64,000 nt of DNA from DASZHA01 sp035938265 (GTDB taxonomy: Bacteria; Chloroflexota; Dormibacteria; DASZGP01). The notes under the pieces are model-generated. The model was given only the letters and a program-made list of their open reading frames with translations. It was not told the origin of the DNA and did not search any database. Shown in pieces: positions 9,000 through 18,510 of the stretch. The DNA is taken from assembly GCA_035938265.1 (NCBI GenBank), contig DASZHA010000009.1:1-64000 (forward strand), given 5' to 3'. Within the stretch, counting starts at the first letter, position 1, and each line of letters starts with the position of its first letter. The translations under genes and the position numbers were made by a program.

Positions 9000-9616
9000 C
9001 GCACCCCCGCCTTCTCGCGAGCGAGCAGGTGGTCGTAGATGAGCTGGCTCCAGGATTCCATGTCCAAGTAGTAGATCTTCATCTCCTCCAGGCGTAAGAG
9101 CTCGCCCTCAAGTTTCTCGGTCTCGCGGATGCTGATCACCGGGCTGTCGCCGGTGACCTCGAAGACGAGGCCGAGGTGCACGCGGCTGACGTCGTTGGAA
9201 TCGTCATTCAACAACCCGACCAGGCGGTGCGTCCAGTCCCCAGCGTACGTCACCTCCTCGGCGAACTCGCGCCGGAGCCCTTCCAGCACCACGTCATCGG
9301 CCTCGTCGCTGACGTCCTCGCGGTTGATGTGGCCGCCGATGCCGAGCGAGTACAGGTGGCGCAGCCGCTTCTCAGAGCTCTGTTTGAGCCGCCGCGTGAG
9401 GAAGTAGCGGTCATCGTGGCGGAAGACGACGTAGGGTATGATCTGCTGGAACCCGGGGTCGTCCTCGACCTCGCCGCGGGGGCGGAACTGGCGCCGCTCG
9501 GCAATGATGCTGAGGTAGCGCTCGGGGTGCGAGTCGATGAAGCCATGCCAGGCGCCGTCAGGAAAGATCTCCTCGCGGGGCACCACCAGCACCTCCTCGG
9601 TGCGCCATGACGGCAT
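8996..9616 (-). CDS. Nudix-like hydrolase, atypical Nudix box
   Basis: 206 residues. The core REFAEE of the Nudix box is present around residue 117, preceded by the acidic stretch REDVSDEADD, but the leading Gly and first Glu of the canonical GX5EX7REUXEE pattern are not in register. That makes it a divergent Nudix protein or one with shifted metal ligands. The C-terminal part is rich in Leu and Glu. It starts one base into the stop of the upstream FAH-family gene (TGATG) and overlaps the HD gene by four bases, so translation of all three is probably coupled. Substrate unknown. Confidence 0.78.
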   Translation of the reverse strand: MPSWRTEEVLVVPREEIFPDGAWHGFIDSHPERYLSIIAERRQFRPRGEVEDDPGFQQIIPYVVFRHDDRYFLTRRLKQSSEKRLRHLYSLGIGGHINREDVSDEADDVVLEGLRREFAEEVTYAGDWTHRLVGLLNDDSNDVSRVHLGLVFEVTGDSPVISIRETEKLEGELLRLEEMKIYYLDMESWSQLIYDHLLAREKAGVR

Positions 9617-10227
9617 CAGACGACGCGGTTGTGGAGCACGCCGATGCCTACTATCTCGACCTCCATCTCATCCCCGCGCTGCACCGGGCCGACCCCCGGG
9701 GGCGTGCCTGTGAGGATGACGTCGCCGGGCTCGAGGGTCATGACACCACTTATGTAGGCGACAAGCTGGGGCACCCCGAAGAGCATGTCCGAGGTGTTGC
9801 CCTCCTGGCGGACGGCGCCGTTGACGCGGCAGACGACCACTAGCGCCCCAGGATCGAGGTCGCTCACCACCTCCGGGCCGAGAGGACAGAAGGTGTCGAA
9901 ACCCTTGGCTCGCGTCCATTGGCCGTCCTTCTCCTGGAGGTCGCGGGCGGTGACGTCGTTGGCGCAGGTATAGCCGGCGACAAACGAGAGGGCTTCGTCG
10001 ATGCTGGCGGCGTGGCAGCGCTGCCCCATGACGACGGCCAGCTCGCCTTCGTGGTGGACGTTGGTGCTGGCGGCCGGATAGACCACGCTGTCGCCGTCGC
10101 CAACCACCGTCGTCGGCGGTTTGAGGAAGATCAGCGGTTCCGTCGGTATCTCGTGCCCCAGCTCCCTGGCGTGGGCCACGTAATTCCGCCCCACCGCGAC
10201 GATTTTGGAGGGGCGGAGGTCAGGCAT
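9616..10227 (-). CDS. Fumarylacetoacetate hydrolase family protein
   Basis: 203 residues, the compact single-domain form of the FAH family. Visible signatures are the N-terminal KIVAVGRNY, FLKPPTT, the metal-binding HHEGELAVV, the ANDVTARDLQ segment and the C-terminal ILTGTPPGVG. Members hydrolyse or tautomerise acylpyruvates and oxaloacetate-like compounds; the substrate here cannot be told from sequence. It leads a three-gene operon with the Nudix-like and HD genes. A TAGACT box ends six bases before the ATG, so the messenger is probably leaderless. It lies 34 bases from the end of cimA. Confidence 0.9.
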   Translation of the reverse strand: MPDLRPSKIVAVGRNYVAHARELGHEIPTEPLIFLKPPTTVVGDGDSVVYPAASTNVHHEGELAVVMGQRCHAASIDEALSFVAGYTCANDVTARDLQEKDGQWTRAKGFDTFCPLGPEVVSDLDPGALVVVCRVNGAVRQEGNTSDMLFGVPQLVAYISGVMTLEPGDVILTGTPPGVGPVQRGDEMEVEIVGIGVLHNRVV

Positions 10228-10233
10228 CCGCGT

Positions 10234-10239
10234 AGTCTA
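10234..10239 (-). promoter_or_regulatory. -10 element of the FAH-Nudix-HD operon (leaderless type)
   Basis: TAGACT on the minus strand with six bases to the ATG at 10227. It sits in the 34-base gap after cimA, so the trio has its own promoter although it is codirectional with the ilv-leu operon. Confidence 0.5.
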
Positions 10240-10261
10240 CGGCCCGGGCCTGAGAGCGGAG

Positions 10262-11869
10262 CTAGGCTTCGGCCCGGCCCGCCTTGTCGCGCGCCGAGCG
10301 CGCCTTGAGGATGCCGTACTCGAAGGCATCGGCGAGGGCCAGCCAGGATGCCTCGATCACGTTGGTGGAGCAGCCAACGGTGCTCCAGCGCGCGTGCTTG
10401 TCGCCGGACTCGATCAGGACCCTGACCCCTGCCGCGGTGGCGGCGACGCCGTCGAGGACGCGGACCTTGTAGTCGTGCAGCCGCATCTCGTCGATCTCCG
10501 GGAAGGACGGCACCAGCGCCTTGCGGAGGGCGGCGTCGAGGGCGTTCACGGGACCGTTGCCCTCGGCGGCGGTATGGATCACCTTGTCGCCGACACGTAC
10601 CTTGACTGTGGCTTCGCTGACCATGGGGTTGCCCTCGCGCTGCTCCACCAGGGCGATGTAGTCAACCAGCTCGAAGGGCGCCTGGTGGCCCCGGGCGCGG
10701 TGGATCACCATCTCGAAGGACGCCTCGGCCCCCTCGAAGGAGTAGCCCATGTGCTCAAGCCGTTTGACCTCGTCAGCCAGGCGGCGGGCGAAGGCCTTGT
10801 CGCCTTCGAGGTCGATGCCGAACTCCTCGGCCTTGTGCATCACGTTGCCCCGCCCGGCCTGGTCGGAGACGACGATGCGCTTGCGGTTTCCCACCAGCTC
10901 GGGCTCGATGTGCTGGTAGGTGTACGCCGCCTTCATCATCGCGTCGACATGCTGGCCGCCCTTGTGGGTGAAGGCGCCCTCGCCGACGAATGGTGCCGAG
11001 ATGGCCGGCACCACGTTGGCCAGCTCACCGATGTACTGCGAGGCCTCGGTCAGGGTCGCCAGCTGCGCCGGGCTGACGACCTGGTAGCCCATCTTCAGCT
11101 GGAGGTTGGGGATGATCGTGGTCATGTTGGCGTTGCCGGTGCGCTCGCCCAGCCCGTTGACACAGCCCTGGACCTGGACTGCCCCAGCGTTGACCGCGGC
11201 CAGGGTGTTGGCCACGCCAACGCCACAGTCATCGTGGCAATGGATGCCGACGACGGGGCCGAGCTTCTCCACCACCGCCGCGGTGACCTCGGAGATGGTG
11301 TCGGGCAGGCTGCCGCCGTTGGTGTCGCAGAGGATTACCCGGGTGGCGCCGCCCTCCAGCGCCGCCTCCAGGCAGCTCCGAGCGTAATCGGGGTTGGAGG
11401 CGTAGCCGTCGAAGAAGTGCTCGGCGTCGTACATCGCCACCCGACCGGCGGCCTTGAGGAAGGCCATCGACTCACGGATCATGGCCACGTTCTCATCCAG
11501 GCTGGCGCGGATGACGTCCTCCACCTGGCGATCCCAGCTCTTGCCGACGAGCGTCACCACCGGGGTTTCAGCATCGATCAGCTGGCGCAGGCCCAGGTCG
11601 TCGGCGGCGGCCGCGCCGGGCCTGCGGGTGGCGCCGAAGGCGGCCAGGACCGCGTGCTTGAGCCTCACCGACTTCATCTCGTCGAAGAACTCGGAGTCCT
11701 TGGGGTTGGAGCCGGGCCAGCCGCCCTCGATGTATGTGACCCCGAGGTCGTCGAGCTTGGCGGCGATCTTCAGCTTGTCGGAGACGGAGAAGCTGATACC
11801 CGGGCCCTGGGCGCCGTCGCGAAGGGTGACATCGTAGAGCTCCAGGGCTCGTGTACCGGCGGTCATCAC
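10262..11869 (-). CDS. cimA: Citramalate synthase
   Basis: 535 residues. It condenses pyruvate and acetyl-CoA to citramalate, which LeuCD and LeuB turn into 2-oxobutyrate for isoleucine. The DRE-TIM motif (DVTLRDGAQ near residue 13), EGGWPGSNPKD, the HCHDDCGVGVANT metal motif and a long C-terminal regulatory region fit the CimA branch and not LeuA, which is separately present. The start is the GTG at 11869, overlapping the leuB stop as GTGA; the ATG three bases on is an alternative. Last gene of the ilv-leu operon. The C-terminal region resembles the LeuA allosteric domain, so feedback control by an amino acid is likely. Confidence 0.93.
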   Translation of the reverse strand: MMTAGTRALELYDVTLRDGAQGPGISFSVSDKLKIAAKLDDLGVTYIEGGWPGSNPKDSEFFDEMKSVRLKHAVLAAFGATRRPGAAAADDLGLRQLIDAETPVVTLVGKSWDRQVEDVIRASLDENVAMIRESMAFLKAAGRVAMYDAEHFFDGYASNPDYARSCLEAALEGGATRVILCDTNGGSLPDTISEVTAAVVEKLGPVVGIHCHDDCGVGVANTLAAVNAGAVQVQGCVNGLGERTGNANMTTIIPNLQLKMGYQVVSPAQLATLTEASQYIGELANVVPAISAPFVGEGAFTHKGGQHVDAMMKAAYTYQHIEPELVGNRKRIVVSDQAGRGNVMHKAEEFGIDLEGDKAFARRLADEVKRLEHMGYSFEGAEASFEMVIHRARGHQAPFELVDYIALVEQREGNPMVSEATVKVRVGDKVIHTAAEGNGPVNALDAALRKALVPSFPEIDEMRLHDYKVRVLDGVAATAAGVRVLIESGDKHARWSTVGCSTNVIEASWLALADAFEYGILKARSARDKAGRAEA

Positions 11870-12969
11870 GGCACCGTGTCGGGAACCATCCGCGGCAGCG
11901 CGGCCAGCACCGCGGATCCGACCTGCCCGGTGGACTCTGAGCCACCCAGGTCGCTGGTCAGGTGGCCGGCCTCGATGGTTTTCTCGACCGCGGCGCGCAC
12001 GCCATCGGCCGCGGCGGCAAGCCCAACTGAATCAAGCAGCATGGCGACGCTCAGTATCGCGCCCAACGGGTTGGCCAGGCCCTTGCCGGCGATGTCGGGG
12101 GCGCTGCCATGGATGGGCTCGAAGAGGCCCGGCCCGATGCCGCTGAGGCTGGCTGACGGCAGCATGCCAAGGGAGCCGGACAGCATCGCGGCCTCGTCGG
12201 TGAGGATGTCGCCGAACAGGTTCTCGGTGACGATGACGTCGAAGTCGCGGGGGGCGCGGATGAGGCGCATGGCGGCGGCGTCCACCAGTTGATTTTCCAG
12301 CCGGACCTGGGGGAAGTCGACGGCCACCTCGCCCACGACCTCGCGCCAGAGCTGCGATGTCACCAGCACATTGGCCTTGTCAACCGACACCAGCGGCTTG
12401 CCGGAATCGCGCTGCTGGGCCTTCTCGAATGCGAAGCGGGCGACGCGCTCGATCTCCGGTCGGGTGTAGATCATGGTGTCGACCGCGCTTTCGTCGGCCC
12501 CCTCGCCACGGCGCTCCTTGGGCTGCCCGAAGTAGACCCCACCGGTCAGCTCGCGCACCACCACAAGGTCGACGCCCTGCACCACCTCGCGCTTCAGGGT
12601 GGAGCGATCCGCGAGCGCGTCCGGCACCCACACCGGCCGGACGTTGGCGAAGACCCCCATCCCCTTGCGCAGCCGCAGCAGTCCCGACTCGCAGCGCATG
12701 TCGCCGCTGAGCTGGTCCCACTTGGGGCCCCCGACCGCGCCCAGCAGCACTGCATCGGAGGTGACGCAGGCATCCAGTGTCTCCTCCGAGAGGGGGGTTC
12801 CCTCGGCATCGATGGCGGTGCCACCCATGCGCCGCTCTTCGAGGGTCAGGGAGATCCCGGCGATCTCGGTCGCGGCGCGGAGCACGCTCACGGCCTGCTC
12901 CGTCACCTCGGGACCGATGCCGTCGCCGGGAAGGACGACGACGCGGAGACTCGTGGACTGCGCGCTCAC
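11866..12969 (-). CDS. leuB: 3-isopropylmalate dehydrogenase
   Basis: 367 residues from GTG 12969. It oxidises and decarboxylates 3-isopropylmalate to 2-oxoisocaproate with NAD, and probably also the methylmalate made from citramalate. VLPGDGIGPEV at the N-terminus and NLFGDILTDEAAML and EPIHGSAPDIAGKG further on are family motifs. The frame is open to 13026, but GTG 12969 overlaps the leuD stop by four bases (GTGA), the junction used throughout this operon, and the extra 19 residues have no family resemblance. Confidence 0.95.
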   Translation of the reverse strand: MSAQSTSLRVVVLPGDGIGPEVTEQAVSVLRAATEIAGISLTLEERRMGGTAIDAEGTPLSEETLDACVTSDAVLLGAVGGPKWDQLSGDMRCESGLLRLRKGMGVFANVRPVWVPDALADRSTLKREVVQGVDLVVVRELTGGVYFGQPKERRGEGADESAVDTMIYTRPEIERVARFAFEKAQQRDSGKPLVSVDKANVLVTSQLWREVVGEVAVDFPQVRLENQLVDAAAMRLIRAPRDFDVIVTENLFGDILTDEAAMLSGSLGMLPSASLSGIGPGLFEPIHGSAPDIAGKGLANPLGAILSVAMLLDSVGLAAAADGVRAAVEKTIEAGHLTSDLGGSESTGQVGSAVLAALPRMVPDTVP

Positions 12970-13610
12970 GCCAGTGCTCCCGTTTGCGATCTGGCCGCCG
13001 GCTTGCGTCGCATGTCCGGCATCCACGACGGACGCCCTGCCTCGAATGCGGTGATGGCGTCCTCCTGGGCCTGCGTCAGCCCGATATCGTCCAGGCCTTC
13101 GAGCAGGCAGTGCTTGAGGAAGGGGTCGACCTCGAAGGAGTAGGACAGCTCGCCCAGGGTCACGGTCTGCGACTCGAGGTCGACGGTGGCCTCGACGCCG
13201 GGCTCCTCCTCGGCCCGCGACGCCAGCAGGTTGACCGCGTCCTCGGGCAGCTGCACGGTGAGCAGTCCCTCCTTGCCCGAGTTGCCGCGGAAGATGTCAG
13301 CGAAGCCGGGGGCGATCACGACGCGGAAGCCGAACTGGTCGAGCGCCCAGACGGCGTGCTCCCGACTTGACCCGCAGCCGAAGTTGCGTCCCGCGATCAG
13401 CACGTTGCCGCTGCGATAGGCGGCCTGGTTGAGCACGAAGTCGGGCCTCTCGCTGCCGTCCTGGTTGTAGCGCCAGTCATTGAACAGGAAGGGCCCGTAC
13501 CCGGTGCGCTCGATGCGCTTGAGGAACTGCTTGGGGATGATCTGATCGGTGTCGACGTTGTGCTTGACCATCGGCACGACAACTCCGGTCTCCCTGCGGA
13601 ACGGCTTCAT
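12966..13610 (-). CDS. leuD: 3-isopropylmalate dehydratase small subunit
   Basis: 214 residues from ATG 13610, overlapping the leuC stop by four bases (ATGA). It forms with LeuC the isomerase that moves the hydroxyl of 2-isopropylmalate. Conserved features are VDTDQIIPKQFLKR near the N-terminus, the FGCGSSREHA loop that helps recognise substrate, and GFADIFRGNSGKEGLL. A longer open frame reaches 13826 but its extra residues are out-of-frame leuC sequence. The length is normal for the family. A C-terminal basic tail follows the MPDMRRK segment. Confidence 0.95.
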   Translation of the reverse strand: MKPFRRETGVVVPMVKHNVDTDQIIPKQFLKRIERTGYGPFLFNDWRYNQDGSERPDFVLNQAAYRSGNVLIAGRNFGCGSSREHAVWALDQFGFRVVIAPGFADIFRGNSGKEGLLTVQLPEDAVNLLASRAEEEPGVEATVDLESQTVTLGELSYSFEVDPFLKHCLLEGLDDIGLTQAQEDAITAFEAGRPSWMPDMRRKPAARSQTGALA

Positions 13611-15031
13611 CGGCTGGCCCCCGCGGCTACGGGTAGCTCGCGGACGTCGACGAAGTGGCCCTCGATGGCAGCCGCCGCGGCCATCGCCGGGCTCACCAGG
13701 TGGGTCCGGCCTCCCCTCCCCTGGCGGCCCTCGAAGTTGCGGTTGCTGGTCGAGGCACAGCGTTCGCCGGGCTGAAGGATGTCCGGGTTCATGCCCAGGC
13801 ACATCGAGCAGCCGGCGTCGCGCCACTCGAGCCCGGCGTCAATGAAGACCCGATCAAGTCCCTCGGCCTCCGCCTGCGCCTTGACCTGCATTGACCCGGG
13901 CACCACCATCGCCTGCACCGAGGGCGCAACCCGGCGGCCCGCAACCACCGAAGCGGCGATGCGGAGGTCGGAGATGCGGGAGTTGGTGCAGGAGCCGATG
14001 AAGACCCGATCGACGGCGATCTCCTGGATCGGCGTCCCCGGTTCGAGCGCCATGTAGGCCAGCGACTGCCGCGCCGAGTCGCCCTGCGCCGGGTCGGCAA
14101 AGCTCTCGGGGTCGGGAACGGACTCCCCCACCGTCACCGACTGAGCCGGGTTGGTCCCCCACGTCACGTAGGGCTCCAGCTCGGCGGCATCGATGAGAAG
14201 GGTCTGGTCGTAAGTCGCGCCCGGGTCGGTGGGGAGCGTGCGCCAGTACGCCACCGCCGCGTCCCAGTCGGCGCCCTGGGGGGCGTACGGCCGGCCCTTG
14301 ATGTACTCGAAGGTCGTCTCGTCGGGCGCGACCATGCCGGCCCGGGCGCCACCCTCGATCGACATGTTGCAGACGCTCATCCGCTCCTCCATCGACATGG
14401 CGCGGAACGTCGAGCCCGTGTACTCCAGGACATGGCCGGTGCCGCCGTCGACGCCGAGCCGGTTAAGGATGCCAAGGGCCACGTCCTTGGCCGCGACACC
14501 AAGGGGCAGGTCGCCGTCGACGCGGACCTCGTACGTCCCCGGCTTGTTGAGCCGGAGGCACTGGGTGGCGAGCACATGCTCCACCTCGGAGGTGCCGATG
14601 CCAAGGCCAAAGGTGCCGAAGGCACCGTGGGTGGAGGTGTGGCTGTCACCGCAGGCAACCACCAGGCCGGGCAGGGTCACGCCCAGCTCGGGCCCGATGA
14701 TGTGGACGATGCCCTGCTCGCGAGTGCCCAGTCCGAAGCAGACGATGCCCGCCTCCTCGCAGTTGCTGTTGAGCGTGTCCACCTGCTTGCGGGCGATCTC
14801 GTCGGTGATGCCCTTGTCGCGATCGATGGTGGGGACGTTGTGGTCGTGCGTGGCGACCGCCTGCCCAGGACGGCGGACGCTGCGGCCGGCAAGCCGGAGC
14901 CCCTCGAACGCCTGCGGCGAGGTCACCTCGTGGACAAGGTGCATGTCGACGTACACGATGGTCGGCTCGCCGTCCCTGGCGTAGACGGTGTGGGCGTCCC
15001 AGATCTTGTCGAAGAGTGTGCGCGCTGCCAT
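13607..15031 (-). CDS. leuC: 3-isopropylmalate dehydratase large subunit
   Basis: 474 residues from ATG 15031, the normal LeuC length. An aconitase-type enzyme with a 4Fe-4S cluster held by cysteines in the conserved FIGSCTNSR and CSMCLGMNPD segments. The N-terminal MAARTLFDKIWDAH and the GDSHTSTHGAFG motif are typical. The frame upstream of 15031 is open but has no resemblance to the family. AGGA lies just before the ATG. It pairs with LeuD, encoded next with a four-base overlap, and by family knowledge can also serve the citramalate route of CimA. Confidence 0.96.
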   Translation of the reverse strand: MAARTLFDKIWDAHTVYARDGEPTIVYVDMHLVHEVTSPQAFEGLRLAGRSVRRPGQAVATHDHNVPTIDRDKGITDEIARKQVDTLNSNCEEAGIVCFGLGTREQGIVHIIGPELGVTLPGLVVACGDSHTSTHGAFGTFGLGIGTSEVEHVLATQCLRLNKPGTYEVRVDGDLPLGVAAKDVALGILNRLGVDGGTGHVLEYTGSTFRAMSMEERMSVCNMSIEGGARAGMVAPDETTFEYIKGRPYAPQGADWDAAVAYWRTLPTDPGATYDQTLLIDAAELEPYVTWGTNPAQSVTVGESVPDPESFADPAQGDSARQSLAYMALEPGTPIQEIAVDRVFIGSCTNSRISDLRIAASVVAGRRVAPSVQAMVVPGSMQVKAQAEAEGLDRVFIDAGLEWRDAGCSMCLGMNPDILQPGERCASTSNRNFEGRQGRGGRTHLVSPAMAAAAAIEGHFVDVRELPVAAGASR

Positions 15032-15068
15032 TCCTGTCAATCCACTGCGGAGACCAAGCGTGTTCGGA

Positions 15069-16756
15069 CTACGGGGTCCCGGCGGCCGCCGCGGGCTGGG
15101 CGGCGCCCGAGTCCTCGGGCTTGATTCGCGGCGTGTCACCGATGGCGACGAGCTTGTTGAGGGCGTTGATGTAGGCGCGCGCCGACGCCACCAGGATGTC
15201 GGTGTCGGCGCCGTGTCCGCTCGCCAGGTGAGCGCCACGGCGGACGCGGACGTTGACCTCGCCGACGGCGTCGATCCCAGCAGTGACCTCCTGGACGCGG
15301 TACTCCTTGAGCTCGTTGGGCAGCTTGACGATCTGGTTGATGGCGGCGTAGGTGGCGTCCACCGGGCCGTCGCCCATGGCTGCGGCCTCCTCGGTCTTGC
15401 CGTCCTCGAATGCGATCCGCACCGTGGCGGTCGGCTTCAGGTGCGTCCCTGAGCTGACCTGGAGGTGGTCGAGCTTGAAGGTCTCGGTCGCCATCCGTGC
15501 CTCGTCGGCGACGATCGACTCGAGGTCGCGGTCGGTAACGTCCTTCTTCTTGTCGGCCAGCGCCTTGAAACGCTGGAAGGCGCGCTTGAACTCCTCGTCC
15601 GGCAGGGAGTAGCCCATCTCCTCCAGGCGAACCTTGAATGCGTGCCGGCCGGAGAGCTTGCCCAGCACAAGGCTGTTCTCGGTGCCCACGTCGGTCGGGT
15701 TGATGATCTCGAAGGTTTCCTGGTTCTTGAGCACGCCGTCCTGGTGGATGCCGGAGGCGTGGGCGAAGGCGTTGGCGCCGACCACCGCCTTGTTGGGCTG
15801 CACCATCATCCCAGTCAGCTGACTGACCAGGCGGCTGGTGCGATAGATCTGGCTGTGGTCGATTCGGGTCCAGACGCCGTACTGGTCGGGCCGCAGGCGC
15901 ACCGCGGTGGCGATCTCCTCGACCGAGGCGTTGCCGGCGCGCTCACCGATGCCGTTGATGCAGCCCTCGACCTGGCGCGCCCCGGAGCGGACCGCCGAAA
16001 GCGAGTTGGCCACCGCCATGCCGAGGTCGTCGTGGCAGTGGACCGAGAGCACGACGCCGGAGAGGGCGGGCACCTTCTGGTAGAGGTAGGTCATCAGGTC
16101 CGACCACTCCTCGGGGGTGGCGTAGCCGACGGTGTCGGGGACGTTGATGGTGGTCGCGCCGGCCTCGATGGTCGCGTCGATGATGTCGACCAGGAACTCC
16201 TTCTCGGTGCGGCTGGCGTCCATCGGTGAGAACTCGACGTCCTCGACGTAGCCCTTGGCCATCTGCACCGCCAGCACGGCGCGGTCAAGGATCTCCTGCG
16301 GCGTCTTGGCCCAGGAGACCATGTCGCGATGCAGCGGCGAGGTGCCGACAAACGTGTGGATCCGTGGCCTCTTGGCTGCCGAGACCGCGTCAGCGGCACG
16401 AACGATGTCCTCCTCGGGCCAGATCCGCGCCAGGCCGGCAACGATGGAGGTCTCGACCTGCTCGGCGACCGCGCTGACGGCGGCGAAATCGCCAGGCGAG
16501 GAGTTGGGGAAGCCCGCCTCGATGACGTCGACCTGGAGCCTTTCCAGCTGCGCCGCCACCTGCAGCTTCTGATCGATGTTCATGGCCGCGCCGGGCGACT
16601 GCTCGCCGTCGCGGAGGGTGGTGTCGAAGATGATCAGCTGGTCTTCTGGGGCACCCTGCGCCGTGGCCTGCTCCTGCTCGTCCGGGGCAATACCTGAGAC
16701 GGCGAGCTCGCGCTCGCCTACGGCCGGCTTGCCGTTGTCGGCGCTGCTGTTCTCGG

Positions 16757-16760
<4 letters not shown>
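15069..16760 (-). CDS. leuA: 2-isopropylmalate synthase
   Basis: 563 residues. It condenses acetyl-CoA with 2-oxoisovalerate, the committed step to leucine. An N-terminal extension of about 40 residues precedes the catalytic barrel, which opens with IIFDTTLRDGEQSPGA and carries SVHCHDDLGMAVAN and NGIGERAGNAS. The C-terminal LeuA allosteric domain, with THLKPTATVRI and GDGPVDATYAAI, is complete, so leucine feedback is expected. The GTG start at 16760 overlaps the ilvC stop as GTGA. A short Ala/Pro-rich tail ends the protein. Confidence 0.96.
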
Positions 16761-17830
<1,070 letters not shown>

Positions 17831-17846
17831 GCCTCTCCTCCTATCC

Positions 17847-18443
17847 CTATACCGTTCCGGTCAGGTCGCCGGCGGTGCCGGTGGGCTTGAGCTTGCGCGA
17901 CGGGACCAAATTGCCGGCGTGCTCGCCGTAGTGGTCGTGGTCGACGAGCTTCAGCCTCGCCTGGTTGCCGCGCACCATCGCCACGGCGCCCGAGCGCGCG
18001 ATCTCCTTGATGCCAAAGGGCCCGACCAGGTCGATGAAGTTGTCGATCTTCTCGCCGCTGCCGGTGAGCTCGACGATTACGGTGTTGCTGGCGACGTCGA
18101 CGATGCGGCCGTTGAAGATGCTGACGACATCGAGGAGGTCGCGGCGCGCCCGGCTGGGGGCGTTGACCTTGACCAGCAGCATTTCGTGGGCCACCACGCG
18201 CTCGGTGGTGATGTCATCGATCTTGATGACGTCGACCAGCTTGTAGAGCTGCTTCATCGCCTGCTCGGCCTGGGCCTTGCCGACGTGGACTGTGATGGTC
18301 ATCCGGCTGACGCTGGCGTCATCGGTCTCACCCACCGACAGGGAGTCGATGTTGAAACCGCGACGGCGGATCATCGACGCCACCCGCTGAAGGACCCCCG
18401 GCCGGTTCTCGACCAGGACGGAGAGCAGCCGAGCCTGGCTCAT
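17847..18443 (-). CDS. ilvN: Acetolactate synthase regulatory subunit
   Basis: 198 residues, within the longer IlvN/IlvH group. An N-terminal ACT domain (LLSVLVENRPGVLQRVASM, then RRGFNIDSLSVGE) normally binds valine and imposes feedback inhibition on the catalytic subunit. A second half of the usual ALS C-terminal type follows (SGSGEKIDNFIDLVGPFGIKE read with one change as TGSGEKI). It sits between ilvB and ilvC, with 67 bases separating it from ilvB. The ribosome site is weak. Confidence 0.95.
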   Translation of the reverse strand: MSQARLLSVLVENRPGVLQRVASMIRRRGFNIDSLSVGETDDASVSRMTITVHVGKAQAEQAMKQLYKLVDVIKIDDITTERVVAHEMLLVKVNAPSRARRDLLDVVSIFNGRIVDVASNTVIVELTGSGEKIDNFIDLVGPFGIKEIARSGAVAMVRGNQARLKLVDHDHYGEHAGNLVPSRKLKPTGTAGDLTGTV

Positions 18444-18510
18444 TTGCTGTAGTCCGAGCCAGACCGATCGTCCCGATCCGGGTTCTGGGTGTCGGTATCC
18501 CTCGGGTTCA

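Noticed and set aside
10205..12292. 695-codon plus-strand frame over cimA and leuB
   Set aside because: Mirror of real genes; no recognisable motif and no ribosome site.
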